In this document: in pieces, positions 21,541-33,094 of the stretch
Numbering within the stretch: the first letter of the stretch is position 1
How the letters are laid out: each line of letters begins with the position of its first letter
Assembly (NCBI GenBank): GCA_949825065.1
Contig: OX463842.1
Location: 51,892,526-51,956,525, forward strand
Length of the DNA: 64,000 bases
Reading direction: 5' to 3'
DNA from: Odontocerum albicorne
Taxonomy: Eukaryota > Arthropoda > Insecta > Trichoptera > Odontoceridae
Notes under the pieces: generated by a model
The model's input: only the letters and a program-made list of their open reading frames with translations
What the model was told of the DNA's origin: nothing
Database searches by the model: none
Program-made: the position numbers and the translations under genes

Positions 21541-21684
21541 GGTTAGTGTTTTAAATATTCCAGTCAGTATTGTAGTACAAGAAAGATGGTTGGTTTTTAC
21601 ACAATACATATATTTGAAGTCTTAATGTGATATTGCAACGTAGAATTTTGGTGCCGTATTTTGAAATCTAAAAATGTATTTATC

Positions 21685-22313
21685 TTAACCTTTCCTTCCC
21701 TGTGTTGGGTATCTTCTACACGTTGCTTCTAATAACCATCAATATCTCTATAAATATTATAAATACAAGGTTAAGATTTGAGGTATTCCTCCATAATATA
21801 TTTACGCATTGATTTAAAAAATAATATTAATAATAATCAGAATTTATCGACTACATCGAGGTGTTTTGTAAAGATCGAAAACAAATTCGCATTTAAACGC
21901 TGCAAGTGTCTCATCTTGACGATAGGTGAATAGTATGCGGGAAGTGCGACACTATATTCGCATCTCACTCTTGCATACTAGACTGAATTGCGAGGAGCTG
22001 AATTGTCTCAACGTCGCAAGCATAAGCGTAAGCGCCGGGGTATGCGACTGACGTTCCGCGCCACTAGTAGCTTCTAGGCTTGCAAATAGGTTAGACGTAC
22101 GCCCGTTTCGTGAGCGTTGCCAGATGGTTTTTTAATGTTTTCAGCAAATAAATCTCAATTATTATAATTTTTAACTTCAATTATAATGAATTAAGGGGAT
22201 TATCTATGAATGTTCTTATTTTTCCGATTTAAAATCGCTAATTTTTTATTTAGTACTCACTACCCAACACCGGAGCAGGCGTATTATTTTTATCACCGTA
22301 AGGGAAGGGTTAA
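21685..22313 (-). mobile_element. piggyBac-like TTAA MITE, copy D (divergent)
   Basis: TTAA at 21685-21688 and 22310-22313 with CCTTTCCTTCCCTGTG and AAGGGAAGGG termini. The ends and the TCTCTATAAATATTATAAATA block match the family, but the middle (GGAAGTGCGACACTATATTC, CTTGCATACTAGACTG) differs, so this is a separate subfamily. Confidence 0.72.
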
Positions 22314-22659
22314 CCATATCTGCAATAATTGGGTATAGTCGATAATTTTTAGACAAGGACGTAAAATATTACTGCTTTATATAATATACGAGTATAAAGG
22401 AGAGTAAATATATAACTACAATCAAGTTATTTCGAAACGTAAAGAGGACAACGCCAGACTTCCCTATCTCGACACATATCCTTAACTTCTTATACAATTC
22501 CAACAATTTCTCCAACTTCTACGCTTTCTTCTTTCATATGGAAAAAGTTATTTTTTTATCATAAAGTATTTTTGTACCAATAGCTTACCAAATATATTTA
22601 AAAGAATACATTTTATGTATATCCTTTAAAGCTATTTCATATACTGAAGTATTTACTCA

Positions 22660-23230
22660 GATAATCGAAGGGTTATAAGGGATACCGAACGACGTGAGAA
22701 AAAAGGAAAGAAATTCAATGGGACACTAAAACATATATAATTCAAGACAGTATTTAAATACCAACTTCGATGAATGAAAGTGAAACAAAAACGTGGAAAT
22801 AGATTGAAAAGAGTTGAATAAATACACTTAATATACATTAGGGGACAATGTTTGATAGAATATAAAATAAATTGATGAGGTATGAATGTGAACTTAAGGC
22901 TAATGTGTTGAGAAATATGAAAAGCCACAATTTGAGATGGTCAAAACACGTGGAATTACTGATGAAGAAAGACTAATGAAATAAATATACAGTGCAATTA
23001 TGACTGGTAAAGGAAGAACCAGGAAAGTTTTGTTAGATCAAGTGGAAGGCATGATAGAGATATACCATGGTTAGGCTAAGGGAATAATATTTTGAGAGAC
23101 AAAAAATCGTAGGAGCCGTGTGAGAAACTTTATACATATGAAAAAGGTGATATATGTGTATTAGGATAGAAAAATTTGGCTCTTTGTCTTCTCTGCCTGC
23201 GACAACGGGATAGTGGCAGGACTGAATGTA
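22660..23230 (+). pseudogene. GRPRK-type LINE relic, strongly decayed
   Basis: Parallel to 20250-20740: TGTGAACTTAAGGCTAATGT (the 'CELKA' block), TTTGAGATGGTCAAAACACG ('LRWSKHV'), AAAGGAAGAACCAGGAAAGT ('KGRTRKV') and a terminal CTTTGTCTTCTCTGCCTGCG segment. Frame broken many times. Confidence 0.55.
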
Positions 23231-23518
23231 TACATATATAAACCTTCCGTCGGGCGCAATACAAATTCTAACTCGTTCGGGTGCAACTCATCTGTGAGAT
23301 TAAAAATTAAATTTCTGTTTACGCTTAAGGGAAAGTTTATCAAACTGAACTTTTCACTCAAACATGATAACACAACATTTTTACATTTCTTTGCACTTTT
23401 CAATAACAACTTTTTAATTTTTTTCATATTGTTTTTCTTAAAATATAAAATAACTAGTTTACAACATTCTCAGTCTTTTGTTGGCAGTGTAGCGATGTTC
23501 GTTATCAATTTAGCGTAT

Positions 23519-23979
23519 GTCCTATTAGGACGTGTTGATGATGTTGATGTTGACATCGCTATATTAGTCGAATTCTGCGTTCCTTTTCGTTCGGGGTCAT
23601 CAATGTAGCGTTGTGCTTTGTTCGATACGTCGTGATGATTTTGATATGTATTTAAAATAAATATCAAACTCAGGAATGCGGATAAAAATGAAAGTGAATA
23701 GCGGGTAAATAATAACAAGTCTTGACAGTTGGATGAATAATAATGTTTATTTGTCTACAAGTAGGTATTTTATAGTAGTGAGTGAATGTGCTCGCAATAT
23801 ATACTTTGTCTCACTCCTGCGCGTGCACTAGTGTAGCGGGTAGTATATTTATTTGCCGAGACGGCGAGACAGACAGAACGTAAATACTATTTGTGAGTAA
23901 ACATTGTTAACGTTTCTAGTATGTGACAATTGTAAATAGTTCAGAGTTTGATTCATCGGTCGTTGACCCTGTGTGAACA
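23519..23979 (-). mobile_element. Solo LTR-like repeat, family B copy 1
   Basis: On the minus strand it starts TGTTCACACAGGGTCAACGA, has CTGTCTGTCTCGCCG, ATATTGCGAGCACATTCAC and a TATAAAATA box (near 23770), and ends CACGTCCTAATAGGACA. It aligns block by block with 40685-41113 and shares the IR-1 box and CTGTCTCGCCG block with family A. Here the palindrome has one mismatch (GGTCAACGACC). No internal gene is attached. Confidence 0.5.
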
Positions 23980-24112
23980 TAATTTATTTTGACGACAAAT
24001 TATGTTTGACAATTATTTATTTTTTTGACAATTATTTATTTATTTATGGATGTAGGTATCCTACAGCAGCTTATCAACAAAACTAATGCAATTCAATAAC
24101 ATCAAAAATTTA

Positions 24113-24163
24113 TTTTAGTCATTTAATACCCACAATAGGTTTGTGGGTATTAAATGACTAAAA
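24113..24163. repeat. Perfect hairpin, ~21-23 bp arms, 5-nt loop
   Basis: TTAGTCATTTAATACCCACA (24115-24134) is exactly repeated in reverse complement at 24142-24161, around the short loop TAGGT. Such a perfect long cruciform-capable palindrome is unusual for decayed DNA and implies recent origin or a structural role. No T-run terminator context or flanking gene was found. Confidence 0.8.
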
Positions 24164-24579
24164 AAAATTTAGCACAGTAAAAAGTATGTGGAATTAACTG
24201 TCATATTTTCATAAGGTAGGTGTTCATGTGACGAAAATAAAAGAAAAAACTTAACATTAGAGAACACTTTGCTATCACTTTTCAAACATAATTTAGAATG
24301 TAAAATTCACCTGTGATCATAAAACGTCTTCACAAAAACAAAAGGGAATAATCAAAATATAAAAAGAAAGTTATTCCTGATCAGGCTCACGCTTAACATT
24401 TTCAAAAACATTCTTATAACAATTTTCACACACCATGCGTGCATGTTTGTCTTCATATAGTATATAACGATTAATATCATTGAATTAGGGAGTACAATAT
24501 ACTCGTAGATATACGAACTATTGCAGGTATATAAAAATAAATATTAAGATTTTTTTTTTTTTTCGGAAATCAAAAATAC
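24164..24579. other. Unassigned stretch
   Basis: A+T-rich, with TACTCGTA at 24500-24507. No gene recognised. Confidence 0.45.
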
Positions 24580-24794
24580 TAACGTAATCGGGCGCACCTC
24601 ATCCAGCAGATTAAAACGTTCATCACAGAGACCAACGGTGCATTAGAGAAATAACAAATATACCCTTGTGTGAGGGGTAGGGAGTCAGAAAGCTACTATA
24701 AGCCTCACTTCTTTGTTGGTGAACCACGCCCATTGGCAGAAAAAAAAACTAGGGACCTCAGCTCACAGATAAGATGCGCCCGCCCAAAGGTTAA
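24580..24794. mobile_element. Possible second TTAA-type MITE
   Basis: The right end GATGCGCCCGCCCAAAGGTTAA keeps TTAA (24791-24794). Its reverse complement aligns with the left end CTAACGTAATCGGGCGCACC then TCATC. A related fragment with AACCTTCCGTCGGGCGCAA and CAACTCATCTGTGAG lies at 23241-23297. The terminal repeat is approximate and the left TTAA is decayed. Confidence 0.4.
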
Positions 24795-25494
24795 TGTTAT
24801 TTTTTAGGTTCTTTATAACAAATAATTTTCTAACATACTTAATTTGTCTTATTCTTGTTATCTTTTTTTAATTACAGCCTGAGGACAAATATTGAAACGC
24901 ACTAGTTGTTTATATTATTATACATAAATATTTTATACAAATAGATCATGTCGCGTTCTGAATTTTTATAATTTGATAATCCTAAGTGTTATACATTTTA
25001 TAGCTTATTACATTATACAAAATTTCTAAAGCAAGTATTTTTCTTGTCAGAAAATGTATATAATTAAACAGAATGCACATTTCACCGGAAACTGCCACAA
25101 ACGCATGGATAAGTTGCTGTCACAAAAACCATTCATTATGGATCATCGTATTACGTGTAACGGGTATATATTTTCTCCTCTATCTATCTTATTTCTCTTT
25201 ACCCTTAATCTCTCAAGGAAACTGCCAACCACTGTACGAGAAGCTCTTCCATCATTTTTAAGATCTTCCGTTGCCCATGCGAAAAGAAAAACAACAAAAA
25301 CGGTATATCGTTGCATAAAGCTTTTGAACGGTGACCGGAGGAAACAGCTGCTATTATTGCTGTAAAACTTTTCGTTTCCCTCATCGTTTAAATACGTTTC
25401 CTCAAAAGAAGTTTCCCTCATCTTATCCTGTCTTATTAAAAAAAATTGTTTTAAAAGACTTTGGATATCCTTATAAACATCATAGCATCATTTT
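24795..25494. other. Unassigned stretch with overlapping frames
   Basis: Several overlapping frames of 60-118 codons on both strands (25054-25421), none with a recognisable domain and none clearly favoured. Possibly old LINE sequence. Confidence 0.35.
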
Positions 25495-25495
25495 C

Positions 25496-26062
25496 TATCG
25501 AGGATGTGCAGCAGATGTAACACATAGAATTATTGTGGAATGGATAAAACTTAGATCAATGACGAGAGTTCTATGTGATCCGACAATGCCAGTAAAATTA
25601 AAAGGAAAAGTATACTTTACGATTGTCAGACCTGCACTCCTCTATAGCTCCGAATGCTGGACGATGTATAACTCTTACTCCAGGTAACTATAAACTACTG
25701 AAATGTGCATGTTAAGATGGTCGGCTGATGTGTCCCTAAGACACAATAAAGTGGAAGCCTAGGTGTTACAGACATCAACAGTAAAATGGAGGAGAGGTTA
25801 TTGATATGGTGTGGGCTCGTTGGACGTAGAGCACCCGATCACATTATGAACTAGGCAATCTCCATGGATCTTCTTCAAATAACAACCAGAGGAATACCAA
25901 ATAATTCATGGGTGGTGCAAAAAGATAACCTGATGCAGAGGCACGGCCTGGGGGACGTAGTCCGGGACAAAGGAGCATACAGCCTGAGGACGAGTAGAGC
26001 TGACCCCAACAGTCTTCGCAGACAGTGAGTTGGGATAGAGCCAGGGAGAATAAGAAGATTAT
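25496..26062 (+). pseudogene. LINE family Y RT C-terminus, copy 1
   Basis: Reads GCAADVTHRIIVEWIKLRSM, TRVLCDPTMPVKLKGKVYFT and IVRPALLYSSECWTMYNSYS, then after a stop MCMLRWSADVSLR, CGLVGRRAPDHIMN, ISMDLLQITTRGIPNNSWVV and SLRTSRADPN. It is the region after the RT palm with the 'LYGSECW' motif. It matches 57012-57625 on the other strand and ends at the same 3' point (GATAGAGCCAGGGAGAA). Stops and the missing 5' part make it a dead, truncated copy. Confidence 0.75.
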
Positions 26063-26560
26063 AGCATCATTATCAAAAATACTTTTAAGAATTGCACCAA
26101 ATAGCTCGCTTTGTAAAAAAAATTACTATAAATATTTACATAGTAATAACACGAATCCACCTTTTTTTCCTGCCCAAGATTTTGCGATCATCAACTACAA
26201 AGTTATTTAATAATTGTTTCCACCATGTATTACTTGGTGAATATAAAAGTATAATATGGATCTGGTTTTTTTGTTTATTAAGTTTCAAAAATAATTGTTA
26301 ACTCAGTTGAAACTAAATAACTAAGAACTTGAAATTTTCGGAAAAATTATATTAACGTTATTTTAACCCTTTTAACGAAACCCTAGTTTTTCCTTTACAA
26401 ATAAATATATATACAAAAATAATATATATATTTTATAAATAATGTAATGATTTAAATATTCCAGCATTTACTATGTAATTTAAATATTTATTATTACTGT
26501 TAAGTTTTTAATCCTGTTTTATTTGTTTCCATAATTTATAAAGAGTGTCGTTTTAATATC
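26063..26560. other. Unassigned stretch
   Basis: A+T-rich; no recognised feature. Confidence 0.45.
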
Positions 26561-26562
26561 TC

Positions 26563-26932
26563 GATAGTTCAAAGTTAATTTATATATAGTCGACTTAAAA
26601 TCTCAAATACCCAATTTAAAGATACAGTCGACCTTAAAACTCAACTGCTCGTGGGCAATTTATAGACATAGTTGACTATATCTCAACAGCTTATAGCAAA
26701 TTTATAGACATAGTAAACTTTAAATCTCAAAAGCACATAGCCAATTTATAGGCATAGTCAACTTTACATCTAAACTGCTCGTAGCTAATTTATAGACATA
26801 GTCGTAGTCGATTTTATATCTCAACAGTTCATAGCAAATTTATGGGCATAGTCGACTTTAATTATCAAAAGTTCATAGCAAATTTATAGACATAGTCGAC
26901 TTTATATCTCAACAGCTCATAGCAAATTTAAA
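26563..26932. repeat. Minisatellite, ~43-bp unit, ~8.5 copies
   Basis: Units contain AATTTATAGACATAGTCGAC and TATCTCAACAGCTCATAG. Copies are moderately diverged, and GTCGAC is kept in most. No spacer structure, so it is not CRISPR-like. Confidence 0.88.
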
Positions 26933-27229
26933 GTTTTTATGAGTACTGAAATTTTTTCATCTAATTTTTAGTCCATGGTTTTTATTGCATCTTACTAACA
27001 TTTGTTTTTACTGCATATATACTCGTATGTACTCGTATATTAAGTATAAATAATTAACTAGCGTATCTTGCGTTCACGTTTATATATTTTATTTAAAAAT
27101 ATGTGATTGTGGATCAAATATATTATTATTTTGAAGTTGTAAGAAAATACAATTAGTCGTTAGGGGCTGTTATATCTAACTAAAAGCTGTATAAATTAGC
27201 CACTGAATCTAATTAACAATAATGAGCTA

Positions 27230-29106
27230 CGAGGGTGGATCAAATATGAAGGAGACTTTTGTTTAAGAGCGCGTAATTTTAAACAGATTGCGCGGCCGCT
27301 TCGAGGAGTGTTGGGTGGGGAAATTAGGAGTGAGGAAAGCGGTTTACCGGCCTCGGCAGATTCCGTCATTAGTATGGCACACGATATCTGAGAAAGAGGT
27401 GCACCCGTCGATTGCGAAACGCACTATTATCAAATTTCTTGCTCGTGAGGACGTAAAACCGGCCAATATTCTACTGAGACTAGCGGTACAGTTCGGGGAT
27501 TAAACGCTGTCAAAGTCTCATGTGTCTGGCATAAGGAGTTCATAAAAGATCATAAAGGGGTTAAAAAATAAAGCCATGATTGTCGCCTATGGACGAAAAT
27601 TACCAAACAGAACATTTACGCCAAACGTGAACTTTTGGAAAGCGATCGTCGTTTGACGGTTTCAGATTTTTTTTTCTGAAATAGGAATAAGTTACAAGAG
27701 CACCTTATCCATAATCACAAAGGATCTAGGATTCCGTAAAGTATCTTCTCAATGGGTTCCACGTCTTTTGACTACAGAACAAAAATTGTCACGTTTGTAC
27801 GTCTATGAGCGGCTGTTGGCGCGGTTCGCCCAATAAAGGATATCTCTACATGAGTGAGTTTGGTGTCTATCCGTGGCTATATCCTACGCAGTTTCTGCTG
27901 GGAATGCTCGGGTATAACTCCTTGAGCGTAAGAAGAGATCTGCGTCTCTTGGTATACGTTGTCAAACTCGTTCGAGGAGTTGTGAGCTGTCCAGCATTAC
28001 TACAAAGATTAGCGTTAAATGTTCCTAACAATTACACTAGACTGCGCCGGCAGGAACTGTTCTCAATAACATACGCAAGAACGGGTCTTCCAGCCGCTAT
28101 GCCTGTTGGAAGGGCCTTAACTCTTCTTAACGGGACTGCTTCGGATATTGACATATTTCATATCACATTACCAAAAGCAAAAGTAAATTTTCTTCTTAGA
28201 TTAAGCGCGTTAGAAAGCACTCATCAACATACTTAAGTGACTGAATATATATGTAACATACGTTTGTGTGTAAATACTCGTTTGTATACATATGCATTAT
28301 TTTTTACTTAATATAATTTAAAAAAAAAAAAATTTCCCTGTAATTTTTCTTCTTTTTTAATGTCTTGTATTTTTCAATGTAATTGGGCTTAGCCTGTTTT
28401 GAAAAAATAAATAAATAAATAAATAAAGAAACGCATTTTTGAGTCGCATCGTTACTTGTGATGAAATTTGGGTACACCATTACACGCCCGAGTCAAAACA
28501 AGCTAGCACGGAGTGGAGAAAAAAGGGTGAGGCACCCCTGTGAAATCCAAGACTCGTCTGTCAGCTGGTAAGGTACTTGCGACCTTTTTTTTGGGACCAG
28601 CGCGGCATTTTGTACATCGATTTTTTTGCTCAATTGCTGCACCATTAATGTGGCGTACTACTACGAAGTTTAACTTGCTTATCGATACAAAAAACGTGAC
28701 CAACCGATACGAGAAGTGATTCTCTCCTCCGCGACAACTCGAGGCCCCATACTGTAGCTGTAAAATGTGGACAATTGGAGGAAATGAGTTGAACACGACT
28801 GGGACACCCTCTTTATAGCCCTGATCTATTGCATTGCGACTTTCATCTCTTTGAGCTACTAAAAAAAGCTCTGGGAGGCCAATGATTCAACGACGACGAT
28901 GGCGTAGAGGGGTTTGTGCGCAATTGGCTGCTGTCACAACCCACTTCTTTTTACGATGACAGGATAAAAAAAACTACCGATATGCTGGAAAAAATGCATT
29001 TCTAAAGCAAGAGATTACGGAAAAAAATCACGTGTACATGGATTTTTTCTTCCTGCAAATAAAAAATTAAAACAAAAATGTCTCGTTTATATTTGATCAA
29101 CCCTTG
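27230..29106 (+). mobile_element. Mariner with nested LINE insertion
   Basis: TA-flanked inverted termini CGAGGGTGGATCAAATATGA (left) and CAAGGGTTGATCAAATATAA (right, reverse complement), each followed by (A/G)GAGAC. Removing the nested 590 bp leaves about 1.29 kb, the normal mariner size. Transposase relics: KEVHPSIAKRTIIKFLARED (HTH), DLGFRKVSSQWVPRLLTTEQ, SRIVTCDEIWVHHYTPESKQ (first catalytic Asp), LLRDNSRPHTVAV (second; usual HDN is RDN) and YSPDLLHCDFHLFELLKKAL (third). The second-to-third spacing is 34, i.e. D34D. Several stops and frameshifts make it inactive. Confidence 0.85.
27839..28428 (+). mobile_element. LINE family N, nested 5'-truncated copy
   Basis: Inserted in the mariner between AATAAAG (27832-27838) and a second AATAAAG (28422-28428) at the end of an AATA-repeat tail. 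Deleting it restores the mariner reading frame (RFAQ, a stop, RNAFLSRIVTCDE). Its own frame encodes MSEFGVYPWLYPTQFLLGML, GYNSLSVRRDLRLLVYVVKL, VRGVVSCPALLQRLALNVPN and TRLRRQELF, the C-terminal part of a LINE RT (RRD...L..L...NVP...R). A second copy is at 52860-53135. Confidence 0.8.
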
Positions 29107-29735
29107 TATTAGAACAAGTAACAAGAACTAAATACGCTGTATCAAATACGAACATTATAAAAAAGTAATTTTCTTAAACTATGTAATTAAAGTTATAATG
29201 AAACAAACACAAGTTCACCCAGGTATTGTTGAAATTCTAATGAACTTTTGACAAACTAGAAATTAAATGAAATTTTAATTTAACAAAATAGTTAATGAAA
29301 AAGTAAGTGGCTTTTTGTAAAAATCTTAACTTGAAGATAAAGAAGGTAAATTAATAACGTGCAATAAGTCTTCTTGTGTTAAAAGTTAACGATAATTCAG
29401 TTTAGAGAGTTTGTTTCTTTTATGAAAACTTTTTGTAAGTTTATAGAACGAAGTATAATTTTTTTACCAACAGCCTTAGGGAAAGGGTAAAATTAAAGGC
29501 GTCCATATATGTGAGATTTGCGCTTCTCAGGGCTGGCAAATAACGTAAGTAAGTTAAAGGATTTGTGGTCAAAATATAAAAATGATATATGTTATAAATG
29601 AAACGGAATGTATGAAAACCAAAACATCGTATGATGTGGAAACCACAGGAGACGTTCTTGCAGTCAAATAATGGACGGAATCCGGATTTTTGTACTATTT
29701 CTCTTGGCTATTCTATAAGAAGCTGATCTGTAAGT
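29107..29735. other. Unassigned stretch
   Basis: A+T-rich; no clear feature apart from possible decayed LINE sequence towards its right end. Confidence 0.4.
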
Positions 29736-29905
29736 TGACTACCAAAGAGATGTAAGATACTTGATAGTTCATGTCTCAGGAAAAAGGAAAATAAGATGGA
29801 TTGAGAATCCACTCCAAGATGATATTTTACGTCTTTAAAAAAGTTAATTAAACGATATTCAAGCGATTCACCTTTCTGAAAATATGTAAATTGTTGAAAC
29901 TTTGT
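29736..29905 (+). pseudogene. Decayed LINE tail fragment
   Basis: A frame reading IRWIENPLQDDILRL, a stop, then LNDIQAIHLSENM resembles the last residues of LINE ORF2 proteins ('D...L...AIHLAENR..W'). Too short for family assignment. Confidence 0.35.
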
Positions 29906-29910
29906 TGAAG

Positions 29911-30088
29911 TAATTTTTTATTTTTAATCACATGGCAATCTCTTTCTGTCAACCATTAAAATATTATAGAAGCAAAAAAATAAAAAGCAAACTGGTTCCC
30001 TTTTTCAAAATAATGGATGCTAACAGGAATCGAACACAAATCCTCAGGCTAGAAGAAAAGTAGCTTATCGACAAGGCCATGGGGCAGG
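29911..30088 (-). mobile_element. tRNA-headed SINE with LINE-like tail
   Basis: On the minus strand a tRNA-like head (CCCCATGGCCTTGTCGATAA ... GTGTTCGATTCCTGTTA, the latter a B-box) is followed by a short body and a 3' tail GAAAGAGATTGCCATGTGAT. The tail resembles the LINE family J 3' end (GGAAGAGATTGCCGCTTGG). Acceptor-stem pairing is absent, so it is not a functional tRNA gene. Confidence 0.55.
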
Positions 30089-31130
30089 TTTAGATCGTTC
30101 TTAATAAAAAATGTATTGCAAAAATTTACTTTTAAAATATATTTATTCATAAACGTCTAAATTTTAGATGTTTTTTAATTTTTTTTTCAGAAAAAAGAGT
30201 TTTTTTATATCGTATGTTTCTAGGAAATGCCTCAAAAATATGTATCCAGGCTATTTTTTTTTTAATTTTCTTTTGATTCATAATCAAAAGTTATACATAA
30301 GTTCAGTTTTTATTTAGTTTTTCTACTTACTTTGTGGCTTTAAAAAATCTAATTATTTTCAATTAATCTCACTTTTTAGCTGAAAAATCATTTCAACAGA
30401 CTTGTAAAATGAAAAAATTAAGTCTTAGGAAAAATATTCCAAAAAAAAATAAAAAAAGTGGTATTATAGTCTCATACTCATTCAAATGGTTTTTGCTTCT
30501 TTAAAATTCATGCATCTTATCATATATGCTCTTCTATTTCTCATCTTTTTCTTTTGAAAAAAAATTTAGAGTAGGACGGTAAATTTATAGAAAAAAAAGA
30601 CACATTTGAATTCTTAAGACTTTGCACTGGTCAACCCTGAATAAAAAGGATTCTGAGTGGAGTAGATATTTAGTGAGGGTCCACCTTTGACACGGGCTGC
30701 GGGCCATCACATCCTCGGACTCGGATACCCAAGGGACCTCAGGCAAAAGACAGGAACATGAATGGGGTCATGCCAAAGGGTCACTACACCCGCTGCAAAT
30801 TCATAATATCATTATTCCTAAACATGCGCAAATCTAGATAGAGATAAAGAATAGGGGTCTAACAACCTTTTGTAAGAGCCCCAAAGGAATACAAATAAGA
30901 TTGACAGGAAAAATAAACGCGGAAGGCTCTTAGAATACAAAAAATATGAAAGGAGTGCATCAAAAGTTTTGAAATATTTGAATTTTTATTGAACGTGTTA
31001 ATAACGTGTGAACGTCGAATATCGTAATATCTACATAGTTTAATTTATAGTTCGTCTTCCCATAGTAAGTTTTCTGTAATTTTCTCACCAAATATGTTTT
31101 TTTTTAAATATATGCAGATGCAGGAAAGTA
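30089..31130. other. Unassigned stretch
   Basis: Contains a moderately GC-rich block near 30650-30790 (TTTGACACGGGCTGCGGGCC) without recognisable coding or element ends. Confidence 0.4.
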
Positions 31131-31133
31131 CCT

Positions 31134-31742
31134 AATATAACAGCTGAAACCACAACCTTTTTAATTCTTACACTCAACATTAACCTAGCTGAAATCATTA
31201 CCTTTTTATTATTACACTCAACATTAATCTAGCTGAAACCACTACCTTCTTATTGTTATACTCAACATTAACCTAGCTGAAACCACTACCTTCTAATTCT
31301 AACACTCAACATTAACCTAGCTGAAACCACTACCTTCTTATTCTTACACACAACATTAACCTAGCTGAAACCATTACCTTCTTATTCTTAAACTAAACAT
31401 TAATCTAGCTGAAACCACTACCTTTTTATTCTTACACACAACATTAACCTAGCTGAAACCATTACCATCTAATTCTTAAACTAAACATTAATCTAGCTGA
31501 AACCATTACCTTCTTATTCTTACACACAACATTAACCTAGCTGAAACCATTACCTTCTTATTCTTAAACTAAACATTAATCTAGCTGAAACCATTACCTT
31601 TTTATTCTTACACTCAACATTAATCTAGCTGAAACCACTACCTTTTTATTCTTACACTCGACATTAGCCTAGCTGAAACCACAACCTTCTATTTCTTACA
31701 CTCAACATTAATCTGGCTGAAACCACTACCTTCTTATTCTTC
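31134..31742. repeat. Minisatellite, 44-bp unit, ~14 copies
   Basis: Unit ACATTAACCTAGCTGAAACC plus ATTACCTTCTTATTCTTACACACA; consecutive starts at 31265 and 31309 give the 44-bp period. Variants alternate (ACACTCA versus AAACTAA endings), hinting at a higher-order two-unit pattern in the middle. There are no unique spacers between repeats. Confidence 0.93.
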
Positions 31743-32063
31743 GAACTCTAATTAGAGCACTCTTTCAACAGAGTTTACTTTCTGAACGGCACTATATATA
31801 TTGTCTTTTTATTATTTATATAATTATAACTACGAAATATCCACTGAATAAGAAAACTTTTACTTGAATTATGAAATATTTTTTTTATCAATACTCCCAA
31901 AAATGGTAGACTTTCATGTACGAGAATATTTAAACTTAGTTCTTTGAAACAACACAAATAAAAATTATCAATAAACCAGGGTATTTATTTCTAGCACAAA
32001 AAAAAGTGGGTACGAGTGTATGAGTGGTGAATTTTCAAGTTCAATTTTCAATATATTACAAAA

Positions 32064-32518
32064 AAATGTTTCCAGTCTAGTAAAATATCGTATACAGGAA
32101 AATTGTTATATTTCCCAGTGAGCGGTAGTATTGTTCCAGTCTAGTAAAATAACGTCTACAGAAATATTGTTATATTTCCCAGTGAGCTGTAGTATTGTTC
32201 CAGTCTAGTAAAATAACGTCTACAGGAAAATTGTTATATTTCCCAGTGAGCGGTAGTATTGTTCCAGTCTAGTAAAATAACGTCTATAGAAATATTGTTA
32301 TATTTCCCAGTGAGCGGTAGTATTGTTCCAGTCTAGTAAAATAACGTCTACAGAAATATTGTTATATTTCCCAGTGAGCGGTAGTATTGTTCCAGTCTAG
32401 TAAAATAACGTCTACAGAAATATTGTTATATTTCCCAGTGAGCGGTAGTATTGTTCCAGTCTAGTAAAATACCGTCTTCAAGAATATTGTAATATTTCCC
32501 CGTGGGCGGTAGTATTGC
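32064..32518. repeat. Minisatellite, 64-bp unit, ~7 copies
   Basis: Unit TTCCAGTCTAGTAAAATAAC, GTCTACAGAAATATTGTTAT, ATTTCCCAGTGAGCGGTAGT and ATTG; starts at 32134 and 32198 fix the 64-bp period. Very low divergence in the central copies. Confidence 0.94.
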
Positions 32519-33094
32519 TAACGCGAACGATGACAAATTTTAAGTTTCGGACCTAATCCAGTAGATTGAAACTCGCGGTAAAGGCGAGGAAGACCATGAT
32601 TAATCTTAGTGCATTCAGCACCAAATTATCGGTTTTTTCTTCCTTGTTATGACCTCGATTCTGAGAAACGTGACCCACAAATAGTTGAACATATTCGTGT
32701 GTTTTCTCGAGAAAAATAATGCGATAGTTTGCCATTGCCTTTTGTACTCAGTAGGTATTTTAGCAGTTGTAAACATGTTGCATATACATATACTCGTATT
32801 GTGAGCCCTGTTGCAGCCTCACAGTGTTTTGGGATATAGTACAAAGTCACAAATGAAATATATGTCACACCCTCATGTTTAATCACATAAAACACAACCA
32901 ATGATTTTAATGAAGAGTAGTTAAACAGTTAGATAAATTGTAGGGGTAGTTTTGGAAGTGTATGGATTTAGAAAAAAAAATGAACTTTGCTGTGTTGGAA
33001 AAATGTTTCATATCCTATCTGTCTACCCCAACCGAAGAATGCCCTGAAGGTATGTATGCATGTAACATTTTTGATATCCATACATACATATGCA
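32519..33094. other. Unassigned stretch
   Basis: Short overlapping frames only (32553-32901, minus) and one TACTCGTA at 32791. No gene recognised. Confidence 0.4.

Noticed and set aside
23213..23608. 131-codon plus frame near an LTR-like repeat
   Set aside because: Its C-terminal half overlaps the LTR-like repeat in antisense, and the N-terminal half is AT-rich low complexity.
25054..25421. Overlapping 92-103-codon frames
   Set aside because: Frames on both strands overlap with no domain, no start context and no repeat support.
31134..32518. CRISPR-like array
   Set aside because: Repeats are contiguous with no unique spacers, and the host is clearly eukaryotic.
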